The notes under the pieces: generated by a model
What the model saw: the letters and a program-made list of their open reading frames with translations, nothing else
Database searches by the model: none
What the model was told of the DNA's origin: nothing
NCBI GenBank assembly: GCA_902780305.1
Contig: CACZFB010000015.1
Coordinates: forward strand, 1 to 34,401
Source of the DNA: an uncultured Coriobacteriaceae bacterium
GTDB taxonomy: Bacteria; Actinomycetota; Coriobacteriia; Coriobacteriales; Atopobiaceae
Reading direction: 5' to 3'
DNA length: 34,401 nucleotides
Shown: positions 19,620 through 29,507 of the stretch, in pieces
Layout of the letters: each line of letters begins with the position of its first letter
Position numbering within the stretch: position 1 is the first letter of the stretch
Position numbers and translations under genes: made by a program

Positions 19620-20708
19620 ATGCCACTACAAGACGTCGCCGCGCGCGTGCGGCCGGCTCTGGCGGGGTTCGAGCCGTACGACCCGGCCTTCTCGCCGTGC
19701 GAGGTGAATCTCTCGGCCAACGAGAACACCCATCCGCTGCCCGCCGCGGTGCTGCGCCGCTTTGCGGACGCGTGCGCCGCCACCCCGCTCAACCGCTATC
19801 CCGACCCGCTTGCCAACGAGCTCAGAGACGAGCTTGCCGCATGGCATGGCGTGGCCCGCGAGAGCGTGATGGTGGGCAATGGGGGAGACGAGCTGCTCTT
19901 CAACCTGATCTTCTCGTTTGGCGGACCGGGCCGCTCGCTGGTGGTCGCCCCGCCATGTTTCGAGGAGTACAAGAACTTTGCCAAGATGTGCGAAACCGAC
20001 GTCGTGGAGGTGTGGCGCGACCCGCAGAGCCTGCTGCCCGACACCGACGCCTTGGTGGACGCCGCACGCGAGGCCGCCATCGTAATGATAACCTCGCCCA
20101 ACAACCCCACGGGCGACCTCGTGGACTCCGCGCTCGTGCGGCGCCTGCTCGACGAGACGGACGCGCTGGTGCTGTTGGACGAGGCGTACGTGGAGTTTGC
20201 CGGCGCGCAGGCCAGCCTCGTTTCGTGGGTGGCGGCGAACCCGCGACTCATGGTGCTGCGCACGCTCTCCAAGGCATTCGCGCTCGCGGGGCTGCGTTGC
20301 GGTTACCTCATCGCGGACCCGCAGGTGATCGACGTGCTCGCCGCCATCAGGCAAATCTACTCGGAGGACGTGCTCGCCCAGGCGGTGGCCACGCAGGCGG
20401 TGCGCTTACGCGCGGAGCTGGCTCCCATCGTGGCGGACATCGTGGCGGAGCGCAAGGAGCTTGCCGAGCGGCTCGCACGGCTGCCGGGGGCGCACGTATG
20501 GCCGAGCCAGGCCAACTTCCTGCTCGTGCGGCTGCCCAACGCGGCCGTCGTACGGGCACGACTGCGCGACGAGCACTCCGTCCTGGTACGGGACTTCAGC
20601 TACGCCAAGGGGCTTGCGGACTGCCTGCGCGTTACCGTGGGCACGCACGCCGAGAACAACAGGCTCATGGCGGCGCTCGCCGCCGTCGTGGAAGGGGGAC
20701 AGGCATGA
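19620..20708 (+). CDS. hisC: Histidinol-phosphate aminotransferase
   Basis: PLP-dependent fold type I enzyme converting imidazole-acetol phosphate and glutamate to histidinol phosphate. 362 residues, normal length. Visible: NLSANENTHPLP at the start, YPDPLANELRDELA, GNGGDELL, SPNNPTG, DEAYVEFAG and the Schiff-base Lys218 in LSKAFALAGLRCGY. The ATG at 19620 follows AGGAGG at 7-8 nt; an in-frame extension upstream to 19437 would run through the hisD 3' end and is not used. The end overlaps hisB as ATGA. Confidence 0.95.
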   Translation: MPLQDVAARVRPALAGFEPYDPAFSPCEVNLSANENTHPLPAAVLRRFADACAATPLNRYPDPLANELRDELAAWHGVARESVMVGNGGDELLFNLIFSFGGPGRSLVVAPPCFEEYKNFAKMCETDVVEVWRDPQSLLPDTDALVDAAREAAIVMITSPNNPTGDLVDSALVRRLLDETDALVLLDEAYVEFAGAQASLVSWVAANPRLMVLRTLSKAFALAGLRCGYLIADPQVIDVLAAIRQIYSEDVLAQAVATQAVRLRAELAPIVADIVAERKELAERLARLPGAHVWPSQANFLLVRLPNAAVVRARLRDEHSVLVRDFSYAKGLADCLRVTVGTHAENNRLMAALAAVVEGGQA

Positions 20709-21292
20709 CAAGGACCGCTACCGTGGCCCGCAAGACGGGCGAGACCGACATCGTGATTACGGTCGACCTGGACGGCACGGGCAAGACCGACATCGACTCC
20801 GGCGTGGGCTTCTTCAACCACATGCTCACGGCGTTCGGCCGCCACTCGCTCATAGACCTCACGGTGCGCTGCGAGGGCGACACCTGGGTGGATGACCACC
20901 ACACGGTGGAGGACGTGGGCATTGCCCTGGGCGACGCGCTGCGCCAGGCCTTAGGCGACAAGCGTGGCATCCGCCGCTTCGCCGACGTCTCCGTTCCCCT
21001 GGACGAGGCCCTGGTGCTTGCCGCCGTGGACATCTCGGGTCGCGGCGAACTGTACTGGGACGTGGACATCGAACCGCACAAGGTGGGGACGTTCGACACC
21101 GAGCTGGGGCAGGAGTTTTTCATCGGCTTCGCGCGCAACGCGGGTCTTACCCTGCACCTGCGCAAGCTGTGCGGCACCAACGCGCACCACATCCTGGAGG
21201 CGACCTTCAAGGCATGCGCTCGTGCGCTGCGCGTGGCATGCGAGCGTGACCCGCGCGTGGACGACGTACCCTCGACCAAGGGGGTGCTGTGA
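20705..21292 (+). CDS. hisB: Imidazoleglycerol-phosphate dehydratase
   Basis: Removes water from imidazoleglycerol phosphate to give imidazole-acetol phosphate; manganese enzyme. 195 residues. Metal-ligand motifs GVGFFNHML, DDHHTVEDVG and GTNAHHILEATFKA are all intact. It is the stand-alone dehydratase, without the N-terminal phosphatase domain seen in enterobacterial HisB, so histidinol-phosphate phosphatase must come from elsewhere. Confidence 0.97.
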   Translation: MTRTATVARKTGETDIVITVDLDGTGKTDIDSGVGFFNHMLTAFGRHSLIDLTVRCEGDTWVDDHHTVEDVGIALGDALRQALGDKRGIRRFADVSVPLDEALVLAAVDISGRGELYWDVDIEPHKVGTFDTELGQEFFIGFARNAGLTLHLRKLCGTNAHHILEATFKACARALRVACERDPRVDDVPSTKGVL

Positions 21293-21945
21293 TGGCGGAC
21301 GCGCGCATCGTGGTGGTGGACTACCACAAGGGCAACCTCTCCAGCGTGGAACGCAGCCTGCGCGACGTGGGCGCGCGCGTGGAGGTCTCCGACGACCCGA
21401 GCGCAATCCGCGCTGCGGACGCCGTGGTGGTGCCGGGCGTGGGCGCGTTCGAGGACGCCATGGACTACCTGCGCGAGTCCGGAGAGGACGAGGCCATCCT
21501 GCAGGCGACCGAGCGTGGCGTGCCGTTCTTGGGCATCTGCCTGGGTTTGCACGTGCTGTTCGAACGCGGAGACGAGCGCTCGGACGGAAGGCCGGGCCAG
21601 AGCGTGGCGGGGCTGGGCGTGTTGCCTGGCTCGGTGACCCGCCTCGAGCCCGGTCGTCTCAAGGTGCCGCACGTGGGCTGGGACCAGCTGCACCTCACCG
21701 CGCACGGTCGCGCGTGCCCGCTCTACCAGGGCATTCCCGAGGGCGCCAACGTGTACTTTACGCACAGCTACGCGCTTGCCGACGACGTAGACGACGCCAT
21801 GGTTACCACGCGCTCGCACTACACCCGCAGCTTTGCCTCGGGCGTGTGGGCGAACAACGTGTTTGGCGTGCAGTTCCACCCCGAGAAGTCCTCCGCCACG
21901 GGCCTCACCATCCTGCGCAACTTCGTCCAGCGCGTCGTGGGGTAG
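21292..21945 (+). CDS. hisH: Imidazole glycerol phosphate synthase, glutaminase subunit HisH
   Basis: Class I glutamine amidotransferase that feeds ammonia to HisF. 217 residues. The nucleophile Cys83 lies in FLGICLGLHVLFE and the His196/Glu198 pair in VQFHPEKS, completing the triad. The ATG at 21292 has AGGGGG about 7 nt ahead; a GTG at 21289 would give the same frame and a 4-nt overlap with hisB and cannot be excluded. Confidence 0.96.
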   Translation: MADARIVVVDYHKGNLSSVERSLRDVGARVEVSDDPSAIRAADAVVVPGVGAFEDAMDYLRESGEDEAILQATERGVPFLGICLGLHVLFERGDERSDGRPGQSVAGLGVLPGSVTRLEPGRLKVPHVGWDQLHLTAHGRACPLYQGIPEGANVYFTHSYALADDVDDAMVTTRSHYTRSFASGVWANNVFGVQFHPEKSSATGLTILRNFVQRVVG

Positions 21946-21995
21946 TTGCGGCAGGGGACCTTCCCGGGAAAGTGCCACACAGAAAGGAGCATGGC

Positions 21996-22741
21996 ATGAT
22001 ACTGTTTCCCGCCATCGACCTCATAGCCGGTAACGTCGTGCGCCTCAAGCGCGGCGTGCGCGCCCACATGGACGTGTACGCGAACGATCCGGTTGCCGTG
22101 GCGCGCGACTTTGCCAGCCGGGGCGCCACCTGGATACACGTGGTGGACCTCTCGGCGACCTTCGAGGAGGACGAGGACGCGCGTGCGGCCAACCTCGCGG
22201 CCATCCGCGGCATCTGCCAGGTGCCGGGCGTGATGGTGGACGCCGGCGGTGGCGTGCGCGACTTGGCGGCCATCGAGCGTCTGGCAAACGCGGGTGCGCG
22301 GCGCATCGCCATTGGCACCGCGCTGGTGCGCGACGCCGAGTTTGCCCGGGCGGCGGCACGCGAGTTCGGCGACCTGGTGGTGGCCGACGTCGCAGCGCGT
22401 GACGGGCAGGTGCGCGTGAACGGCTGGCGCGAGGGAGAGGACCTGCGCGCCGACGACCTGGTGGCGCGCCTGACCGACCTGGGCTATCGCCACCTGGTGT
22501 TCACCGACATCGCACGCGACGGCATGCAGACGGGCGTCGACGTGGAGGCGTATCGCACCATCGCACGGGTGGCGGGCTTTCCCGTGGTCGCCTCGGGCGG
22601 CATCGCCACGCTGGACGACGTGCGCGCGCTCGCCGCGGTGGGAGCCGACGTCATCGAGGGGGCCATTACCGGCCGCGCCCTGTACGAGGGGGCCTTCTCG
22701 CTGGAGGATGCCCTGAGCGCGGCGGCGGGAGAGGAGCAGGC

Positions 22742-22748
<7 letters not shown>
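21996..22748 (+). CDS. hisA: Phosphoribosylformimino-AICAR-phosphate isomerase
   Basis: Amadori rearrangement of ProFAR to PRFAR; (beta-alpha)8 barrel of 250 residues. The catalytic acid is in [17 protein letters not shown] near the start; the second conserved acid is in [13 protein letters not shown], and GGVR/GGIA phosphate-binding turns are visible. AAAGGAG lies 6 nt ahead of the ATG. The gap from hisH is 50 nt and contains only the small palindrome TTCCCGGGAA. The end overlaps hisF by 7 nt. Confidence 0.96.
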
Positions 22749-23509
<761 letters not shown>

Positions 23510-23518
23510 GGGCGGCTC

Positions 23519-23878
23519 ATGGACAAGCAAGGACAATCGCTCGAGGTCGTGCGGCTCGACGACCTGGCACTCAAGCTCGACGCGCAGGGGCTCATTCCCG
23601 CCGTGGTGCAGCAGTACGACACCCGCGAGGTGCTCATGGTGGCGTGGATGAGCGAGGAGAGCCTGCGGCTCACGTTCCAAACGGGGACCACGTGGTTTTG
23701 GTCGCGTTCTCGCCAGGAGCTGTGGAACAAGGGCGCGACGAGCGGCAACGTGCAGCAGGTACGTCGCGTGCTGGTGGACTGCGACGCCGACACGCTGGTC
23801 GTGGAGGTGGACGCCGCCGGCCCCGCCTGCCACACGGGTCACCAGACCTGCTTCTACCGCGAGTTGAGAGGGGCGTAG
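23519..23878 (+). CDS. hisI: Phosphoribosyl-AMP cyclohydrolase
   Basis: Opens the adenine ring of phosphoribosyl-AMP; zinc enzyme. 119 residues with the core WFWSRSRQELWNKGATSGN, the metal site CDADTL, and the C-terminal zinc cysteines in ACHTGHQTCF. It ends there, so the HisE pyrophosphohydrolase domain found fused in many bacteria is absent. The ATG at 23519 has a purine-rich site overlapping the hisF stop. murJ begins 1 nt after it. Confidence 0.96.
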   Translation: MDKQGQSLEVVRLDDLALKLDAQGLIPAVVQQYDTREVLMVAWMSEESLRLTFQTGTTWFWSRSRQELWNKGATSGNVQQVRRVLVDCDADTLVVEVDAAGPACHTGHQTCFYRELRGA

Positions 23879-23879
23879 C

Positions 23880-25745
23880 GTGGGAGAGAGAACCGCGAGA
23901 TACGTTCCCAAGCACATGCGGATCGTCGAGCCCGTCGAGGACGAGCCCGTCGAGTCCTCGGTCGAGCCGACGGTCGAGCCGACCGAGGAACCAGAGCCGG
24001 CCGAGCCCTCGGTTGAGCCGGCCGAGCCTGCGGTCGTGGCCGAGACGGCCGAGGAACCAGGGCCGGTGGAGCCGGTCATCGCGCCTGATCCGGCTGATGA
24101 GCCCGAGCCCCAGCCCCAGCCAGAGCCGACCGCCGAGACGCCCGACCCCGAGTCCCAGGACGGCGACCAGGAGGCCGCCGTTGCGGTGGGACGCTCGGCC
24201 GCCATGATGAGCGGCTTGGTCATCGTGAGCCGCATCACCGGGTTCTTCCGCACCTGGGGTCAGGCCATGGCCTTGGGTGTTACCGTCACCTCGAGCTGCT
24301 ACACCGTGGCAAACAACCTGCCCAACCTGCTCTACGAGCTCGTTATGGGCGGCATGCTGGCAACGGCCTTCTTGCCCGTGTACCTCTCGGTAAAGGAGCG
24401 GCTCGGCCGTGAGGGGTCCAATCGCTACACCTCCAACCTGCTCTCGCTCGTCACCCTGCTCATGGGTGGCATCGCCCTGTTGGGCATCGTCTTTGCCGGC
24501 CCGGCCATCTGGACGCAGTCGTTTGGTGCCACGAGCGAGTTCGACTTCGACCTTGCCACGTACTTCTTTAGGTTCTTTGCCATCGAGGTCGTGCTCTATG
24601 CGCTCTCGTCCATCATCTCGGGCGTGCTCAACGCCGAGCGAGACTACCTGTGGAGCAACGCCGCGCCCATCTTTAACAACGTGGTGTGCACGGCATCCTT
24701 CTTTGCGTACGCCGCGCTCGCCGACTCGCAGCCCCAGCTTGCCATCCTGTGTCTGGCCATCGGCAACCCGCTGGGTGTCGCCATCCAGGTAGTCATGCAG
24801 CTTCCGTCGCTGCGCAAGCACGGCATACGCCTGCGACCGTACGTCAACCTGCGCGACCCGGCCCTGCGCGAGACGCTCTCCATCGGCATCCCCTCGCTGG
24901 TGGTTACCATCTCGTCGTTCGCCACGTTCTCGGTGCAGACGTCCAGTGCGCTCTCGGTGACTCCGGCCGGCTCGTCCATCGCCTACTACACGCGCCTGTG
25001 GTACACGCTGCCGTACGCGATCCTGGCCATCCCCATCACCACGGCGATGTTCACCGAGCTCAGCGACCTGGTGTCCAAGGACGACATGCCGGGGTTCGTG
25101 CGCGGCCTGGCCAGTGGTACGAGCCAGGTGCTGTTCTTCCTCGTGCCCTGCATGCTCTACCTCATCGTGTTCGCCGTCCCGCTCATCACGCTCATGGCGG
25201 GCGGGCGGTTCTCGCCCGACGAGATTGCCATCTCGGCGAGCTACCTGCAGGTGCTCGCGCTCTCGCTGCCGCTCTATGGCGTGTGCACCTACCTGCAAAA
25301 GGCGTGCAGCGCGCTGCGGCGCATGCACCTGTATGCCATCGCCAACATCGTGGGCGGCATCGTGCAGATTGCCATGTGCCTGCTGTTTACCGCCTCGTTT
25401 GGCCTCAACATGGTCCCGCTCAGCTCGCTGGCCATCTTTGCCATCGTGGACCTCATCACGCTCGCCCAGCTACGGCGCGTGCTGGGCGGCATCGGTCTGC
25501 GCTCCATGCTGGCCGCCATGCTGCGCTCGCTGGCCTTGGGAGCTGCCGGTGCCGCGGTGGGCTTTGGGCTGTACTGGGCGCTCACCCATCTGGTCGCGCC
25601 GCTGGGCAGCTCCGCGTTCCAGGCCATCGGCTACCTGGCGGCGTGCGGCATTCCTGCCGCGCTCGTCACCTTTGGCCTCGCCCTGGTACTCAACGTGCCC
25701 GAGGCCGGCACCGTCCGCAAGCTCCTTGCCCGCTTCGTCCATTAA
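23880..25745 (+). CDS. murJ: Lipid II flippase MurJ with a long Glu/Pro-rich N-terminal extension
   Basis: Flips lipid II across the membrane for peptidoglycan assembly. The MurJ/MviN core starts near residue 100 with AAMMSGLVIVSRITGFFRTWGQAMALG, where the conserved arginines sit, and includes VANNLPNLLYELVMGG and AFLPVYLS; about 14 hydrophobic segments follow. Before it lie about 100 cytoplasmic residues made mostly of Glu, Pro, Val and Ala. Residues 8-14, Tyr-Val-Pro-Lys-His-Met-Arg, echo residues 26-32 of the Glu/Pro-rich protein at 15002. The start is GTG at 23880, 1 nt after hisI, with AGAGGGG in front; the junction suggests translational coupling to the his operon. The extension is rare in model MurJ proteins but similar extensions occur in Actinobacteria. 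Confidence 0.92.
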   Translation: MGERTARYVPKHMRIVEPVEDEPVESSVEPTVEPTEEPEPAEPSVEPAEPAVVAETAEEPGPVEPVIAPDPADEPEPQPQPEPTAETPDPESQDGDQEAAVAVGRSAAMMSGLVIVSRITGFFRTWGQAMALGVTVTSSCYTVANNLPNLLYELVMGGMLATAFLPVYLSVKERLGREGSNRYTSNLLSLVTLLMGGIALLGIVFAGPAIWTQSFGATSEFDFDLATYFFRFFAIEVVLYALSSIISGVLNAERDYLWSNAAPIFNNVVCTASFFAYAALADSQPQLAILCLAIGNPLGVAIQVVMQLPSLRKHGIRLRPYVNLRDPALRETLSIGIPSLVVTISSFATFSVQTSSALSVTPAGSSIAYYTRLWYTLPYAILAIPITTAMFTELSDLVSKDDMPGFVRGLASGTSQVLFFLVPCMLYLIVFAVPLITLMAGGRFSPDEIAISASYLQVLALSLPLYGVCTYLQKACSALRRMHLYAIANIVGGIVQIAMCLLFTASFGLNMVPLSSLAIFAIVDLITLAQLRRVLGGIGLRSMLAAMLRSLALGAAGAAVGFGLYWALTHLVAPLGSSAFQAIGYLAACGIPAALVTFGLALVLNVPEAGTVRKLLARFVH

Positions 25746-25809
25746 AAGGGAAGTGCAACACCACCGCGCTTGCCAGCGAGTGGCAAGCCCGCGAGCCCGT
25801 TGGACAAAA

Positions 25810-25841
25810 GGGACAGTCCCCTGAACACAGGGGACTGTCCC
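25810..25841. repeat. Family C palindrome between murJ and femX
   Basis: A direct and an inverted unit give a perfect 14-bp stem, 25810-25823 with 25828-25841, loop AACA. The stem is the same sequence as the one at 10631-10662. It lies 64 nt past the murJ stop codon and upstream of the femX promoter region. Confidence 0.87.
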
Positions 25842-25865
25842 CATCGTCCAGCGCGTGTTGTTTTA

Positions 25866-25892
25866 TTGCGTAGGGCGTATTTGAAGTATCAT
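25866..25892 (+). promoter_or_regulatory. Candidate femX promoter
   Basis: TTGCGT (25866-25871) and TATCAT (25887-25892) with a 15-nt spacer, 60 nt before the femX start, in an AT-rich patch. The spacer is shorter than ideal. Confidence 0.4.
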
Positions 25893-25952
25893 GCTCTTCA
25901 CATACACACCCCAGGGAAGGATCCGGGGGAGAGCACAAAGGAGAGCAGGACC

Positions 25953-26951
25953 ATGAATATGCGCGTTATCGCCAACCGATTCGAATGGGGCGAGCACGTG
26001 GAGGAACTCGGGGCGCATCCGCTGCAGTCCTGGCAGTGGGGGTCCCTCAAGGAGAAGACTGGCCCGTGGACCGCATACCGCGTAATGTGCGAGGAGGACG
26101 GTGCCTGGATAGGCGGTGCGCAGGTGTTGGTGCGCGCCCTGCCGGGCCCGGTGGGTGGCTTGGCCTACCTGCCGCGTGGCCCCTTTGCCGCCGATAACGC
26201 ACGGCTGGCCGAGGTGGCCGACGCCGTGGCCGACTGGTGCAAGCACAACCTGCGCGTGATCAGCGTAAAGATCGAGCCGGCGGTCACCGAGCTGAACCTC
26301 TCCAGCGACTGGCGCCCCAGCGAGCACGCGCTCATCGCGAAGACGGCCACCATCGACCTCACCCGCACCGAGGACGAGATCATGAAGGGCATCCCCAACC
26401 GCAAGTGTCGCCAGTACATTCGCAAGGCCGGCCGCGACGGGGTCACCTGCCGTCCGGGAACCGAGGACGACCTGGACCAGATTCTGGCCATGTACCACGC
26501 GACTGCCGAGGCTGACGGCTTTGCCCTGCACGCCGACGAGTTCTATCGCGCGGCCTTTACCGAGCTCGAGGGCGTGGGCCAGCTGTTCGTCTCGGAGTAC
26601 GAGGGCCGCATGCAGTCGTTCTTGTGGAACGCGACCACCAGTGGCACCGCGTTCGAGCTGTGGGGTGCCGTCACCGACGAGGGCAAGCGCACCCGTGCCA
26701 ACTACCTGCTCAAGTGGGAGGCCATCAAGGCGGCCAAGGAGCGCGGTGCCGTGCTCTACGACATGAATGGCTTGCTCAACGACGGCATCAGCGACTTCAA
26801 GCTGCTGTTCTCCAAGGATCCGGTGTACTGGGTGGGCACCTTCGACAAGCCCCTCAGCCGTCTGTACGGCCTGATGAACAAGGCCTTGGAGATAAACCGC
26901 CGCCGCAACACGGCCGACAACGCACAAGAGGACACGAGCGACGTCCGCTAG
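25953..26951 (+). CDS. femX: FemX/FemAB-family lipid II aminoacyltransferase
   Basis: Predicted to add an amino acid from aminoacyl-tRNA to the stem peptide of a peptidoglycan precursor, forming the bridge. 332 residues with the two-lobed GNAT-like FemAB architecture. Markers are HPLQSWQWGSLK near the N-terminus, PNRKCRQYIRKAGRDG with basic residues at the substrate lobe, and the C-terminal ANYLLKWEAIKAAKERGA, YDMNGL and DFKLLFSKDPVYWVGTFD. AAAGGAGA lies upstream of the ATG at 25953. The gap to the next gene is 24 nt. The amino acid donated cannot be told from sequence; the downstream ATP-grasp partner suggests a mixed tRNA-dependent and tRNA-independent bridge or two branch residues. Confidence 0.87.
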   Translation: MNMRVIANRFEWGEHVEELGAHPLQSWQWGSLKEKTGPWTAYRVMCEEDGAWIGGAQVLVRALPGPVGGLAYLPRGPFAADNARLAEVADAVADWCKHNLRVISVKIEPAVTELNLSSDWRPSEHALIAKTATIDLTRTEDEIMKGIPNRKCRQYIRKAGRDGVTCRPGTEDDLDQILAMYHATAEADGFALHADEFYRAAFTELEGVGQLFVSEYEGRMQSFLWNATTSGTAFELWGAVTDEGKRTRANYLLKWEAIKAAKERGAVLYDMNGLLNDGISDFKLLFSKDPVYWVGTFDKPLSRLYGLMNKALEINRRRNTADNAQEDTSDVR

Positions 26952-26975
26952 GCGGCGCGCACGAGGGGAGACGCA

Positions 26976-29507
26976 ATGAGCAACGACGCCCGCACCGCAC
27001 CCGAGCTTGGCATCCTTGCGCACGTGCTGGCAAGCCGCACGCAAACGCGCGCGCAGGACTGGTTTTGCGTGTACAAGGCACGCTATGGCATGCAGGTGGT
27101 GTTCGACGCGCTGCGCGAGGAGCGCGGGCAGGGCACGGTGACCACGCAGCTGCTCACGTGCTGCACTGCGGTCGACCCCATTCTGGCAGCGGGCCTCACC
27201 CCGACCTACGGCGAGGTCTCGGCGACCACGTTTGCGCTCGACGTGGACAAGCTCGATCTGGGCGAGGACGTCCGCGCGGTGGTGCTGCAGCACACCCACG
27301 GCATCATCGACGAGACTGCCGACGCCAGGCTTGCCGCCAAGGCCCACGAGGCCGGCGCGCTGCTTATGGAGGACAGCGCCCATTGCGTCACGCGCCTGTC
27401 GCGCGGCGAGGACGGCGAGCCTCTGGCCGACGTCTCGGTCCACTCGTTTGGCGTGGAGAAGATGCTGCCGGGTTGCTACTTTGGCGGCGCCGTGTGGGTG
27501 AACCCCAAGATGGCCGACGCCGCGCTGCGCGAGCGCATCGTGCAGGCCTTGGGCGCCCTTCCCATCATCCCCGCGTCTCTGGACCGCGCGGCCAAGGCCT
27601 ATCGCAACGAGGTGCGCGTGTTCACCCGCGTGCCCTCGCGCATGAGCTCGGTCCTGCGCTCGTCCCTGGAGCGCGTGGGCGCCTTCAGCCCCGCGGTCAC
27701 CCAAGTCGAGCAGAGCGGGTCGCTGCCGCTCGAGCCCCTTGCGCCCAGCCCCTGGATCGCCGCTCAGGCGACGGCGGCCCTCGCCGACCTAGACCAAAAC
27801 GAGGAGCGTCGCCGCGCCTGCGTCACCGCGTATCGCGAGGTGTTCGCAGACGCCTTGGCTGCCGATACCGTCTCAGCCTCCCTGCTGCCGACGAGTCTGG
27901 ACCTCCTGGATGGCCAGCCGCTGCTGCACTTCCCCGTAACCTTCCAGAACGAGGCGCTCTCCGACCTCGCCGCTCGCCAGATCGCCCAGATGGGCTTCTA
28001 TGCGGTGCCGTGGTACCGCCCGTTCCTGTATCCGCAGGCCGACGCCCAGGCGTATGCGTGGGATGGCAACGACGCGCGCGTTCCCGTGTGCGCGGCTCTC
28101 TCGCGCGGGGCGCTCGCGCTGCCCACCGACATCGACGCCGAGGAGGCCCGTGCCGTGGCGCAGCAAGTCGTCAAGCTGGCGGCGCAGCCGGTGGAGGCGC
28201 GCGAGGGTGGTCCTGCGCCCACCACGCCGGCGAACCTCTCGCTCATCGCCACCGAGGCCGACGTCACCGAGCGCTTGGTGCCGGTAATCGTGGGCGGCGA
28301 CCTGCTGGCCTACAGCTACGCGCGCGAGTTCCATCACGCCTACAACGTGCACCCCATCGTGCTCAGCAACATCGACGTCAAGATTACCTCCTCGTCCGCC
28401 TGGTGCGACTACCGTGTAATCGGCGACCTCACCAGTGAGCAGGCCGTCGTGGACCACCTGATCGCCATCGGTCGCGACCTGGCCGCGCAGGGCAAGGTGG
28501 GCATGGCGCTGGGTTTGGCCGACGGCCAGATGCGCACCATCATCACGCACAAGGACGAGCTCGCTCCGTGGTTCGTGGTGCCCTACGTGGACCTGGCGCT
28601 GCTCGACGAGATAACCCAAAAGGACCGCTTCTACGCCATTTGCGAGGAGCTGGGCATCGCCTATCCCAAGACCTGGGAGCTGGATTGCGGCAAGGACGCT
28701 CCTGCGCTCGACGCGACCGCCTACCCGTATCCGCTCATCGCGAAGCCGGCCAACTCGGCAGCGTGGGAGCAGGCTGAGTTCGAGGGCAAGCGCAAGATCT
28801 ATGAGCTGGCGTCGGCCGAGGAGCTGGAGTTGGCCTATGCTCAGGTGCAGGCCTCGACCTACGACGGCAAGCTCATCCTGCAGGATTTCGTCCCCGGCGG
28901 AGACGACGCAATTCGCTCGCTCACTACCTTCTCCGACGGGCGGGGCGAGCTTCGGGTGGTTTCGGGCGGCCGCGTGGCGCTGCAGGACCACTCCCCGCAG
29001 GCGTTGGGCAACCCCGTGTGTATCTTGGGCGAGAAGGTCGACCGCATCGTGAACGACGCGGCGCGCTTCCTTGCGCATGTGGGCTATCGCGGCTATGCCA
29101 ACTTCGACATCAAGTACGACGACCGAGACGGCAGCTACCGCTTCTTCGAGGTCAACGCCCGTCCCGGTCGCAACACCTACTACGTGTCCCTGGGTGGCGT
29201 CAACTTCGTGCGCCCGTTCGTGGAGGAGTTCGTGCTCGGCCAGGAGGTGGCCAAGCGGGAGGCGTACGACGAGTTCCTGTACACCATCGTGCCGGCGTCG
29301 GTGGCGCGCTCCTACGTGCTGGACGATGCGCTGCGCGAGCAGGTGCTGGCGTGCTACCGAGACGACCGTGCGCAAAACCCGCTGCTCGACACCAAGGACA
29401 CGCTGCAGCACACCATGTGGGCGCAGCTCTTCACGCAAAACCAGACGCGCAAGTTTAGGGCGTACGCGCCGGGCAGGTCCGACGCGGGAGAGGAACCGGA
29501 GTCCTAA
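26976..29507 (+). CDS. Fusion of DegT-type PLP aminotransferase and D-Asp-ligase-like ATP-grasp
   Basis: 843 residues in two parts. Residues 1 to about 400 have the DegT/DnrJ/EryC1 fold: HTHG (106-109), EDSAHC with Asp133 and His136 for the PLP pyridine, and SFGVEKMLPG with Lys162 at the Schiff-base position. From about 430 to the end is an ATP-grasp carboxylate-amine ligase: VPVIVGGDLLAYSYAREFHH is the hallmark start of the D-aspartate ligase-like group, LIAKPANSAAWEQ binds nucleotide, and FFEVNARPGRNTYY supplies the metal-binding Glu and Asn. Placement after femX and murJ suggests it makes or selects an amino acid and ligates it to a peptidoglycan precursor. Sugar or capsule modification is an alternative. 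The ATG follows GAGGGGAG. The fusion is not one I know from characterised proteins. Confidence 0.85.
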   Translation: MSNDARTAPELGILAHVLASRTQTRAQDWFCVYKARYGMQVVFDALREERGQGTVTTQLLTCCTAVDPILAAGLTPTYGEVSATTFALDVDKLDLGEDVRAVVLQHTHGIIDETADARLAAKAHEAGALLMEDSAHCVTRLSRGEDGEPLADVSVHSFGVEKMLPGCYFGGAVWVNPKMADAALRERIVQALGALPIIPASLDRAAKAYRNEVRVFTRVPSRMSSVLRSSLERVGAFSPAVTQVEQSGSLPLEPLAPSPWIAAQATAALADLDQNEERRRACVTAYREVFADALAADTVSASLLPTSLDLLDGQPLLHFPVTFQNEALSDLAARQIAQMGFYAVPWYRPFLYPQADAQAYAWDGNDARVPVCAALSRGALALPTDIDAEEARAVAQQVVKLAAQPVEAREGGPAPTTPANLSLIATEADVTERLVPVIVGGDLLAYSYAREFHHAYNVHPIVLSNIDVKITSSSAWCDYRVIGDLTSEQAVVDHLIAIGRDLAAQGKVGMALGLADGQMRTIITHKDELAPWFVVPYVDLALLDEITQKDRFYAICEELGIAYPKTWELDCGKDAPALDATAYPYPLIAKPANSAAWEQAEFEGKRKIYELASAEELELAYAQVQASTYDGKLILQDFVPGGDDAIRSLTTFSDGRGELRVVSGGRVALQDHSPQALGNPVCILGEKVDRIVNDAARFLAHVGYRGYANFDIKYDDRDGSYRFFEVNARPGRNTYYVSLGGVNFVRPFVEEFVLGQEVAKREAYDEFLYTIVPASVARSYVLDDALREQVLACYRDDRAQNPLLDTKDTLQHTMWAQLFTQNQTRKFRAYAPGRSDAGEEPES

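Noticed and set aside
21946..21995. TTCCCGGGAA palindrome between hisH and hisA
   Set aside because: Ten bases only, with no T-run or second copy found; not enough to call a terminator or operator.
23519..23878. hisIE bifunctional gene
   Set aside because: The reading frame ends right after the HisI zinc cysteines; there is no HisE domain.
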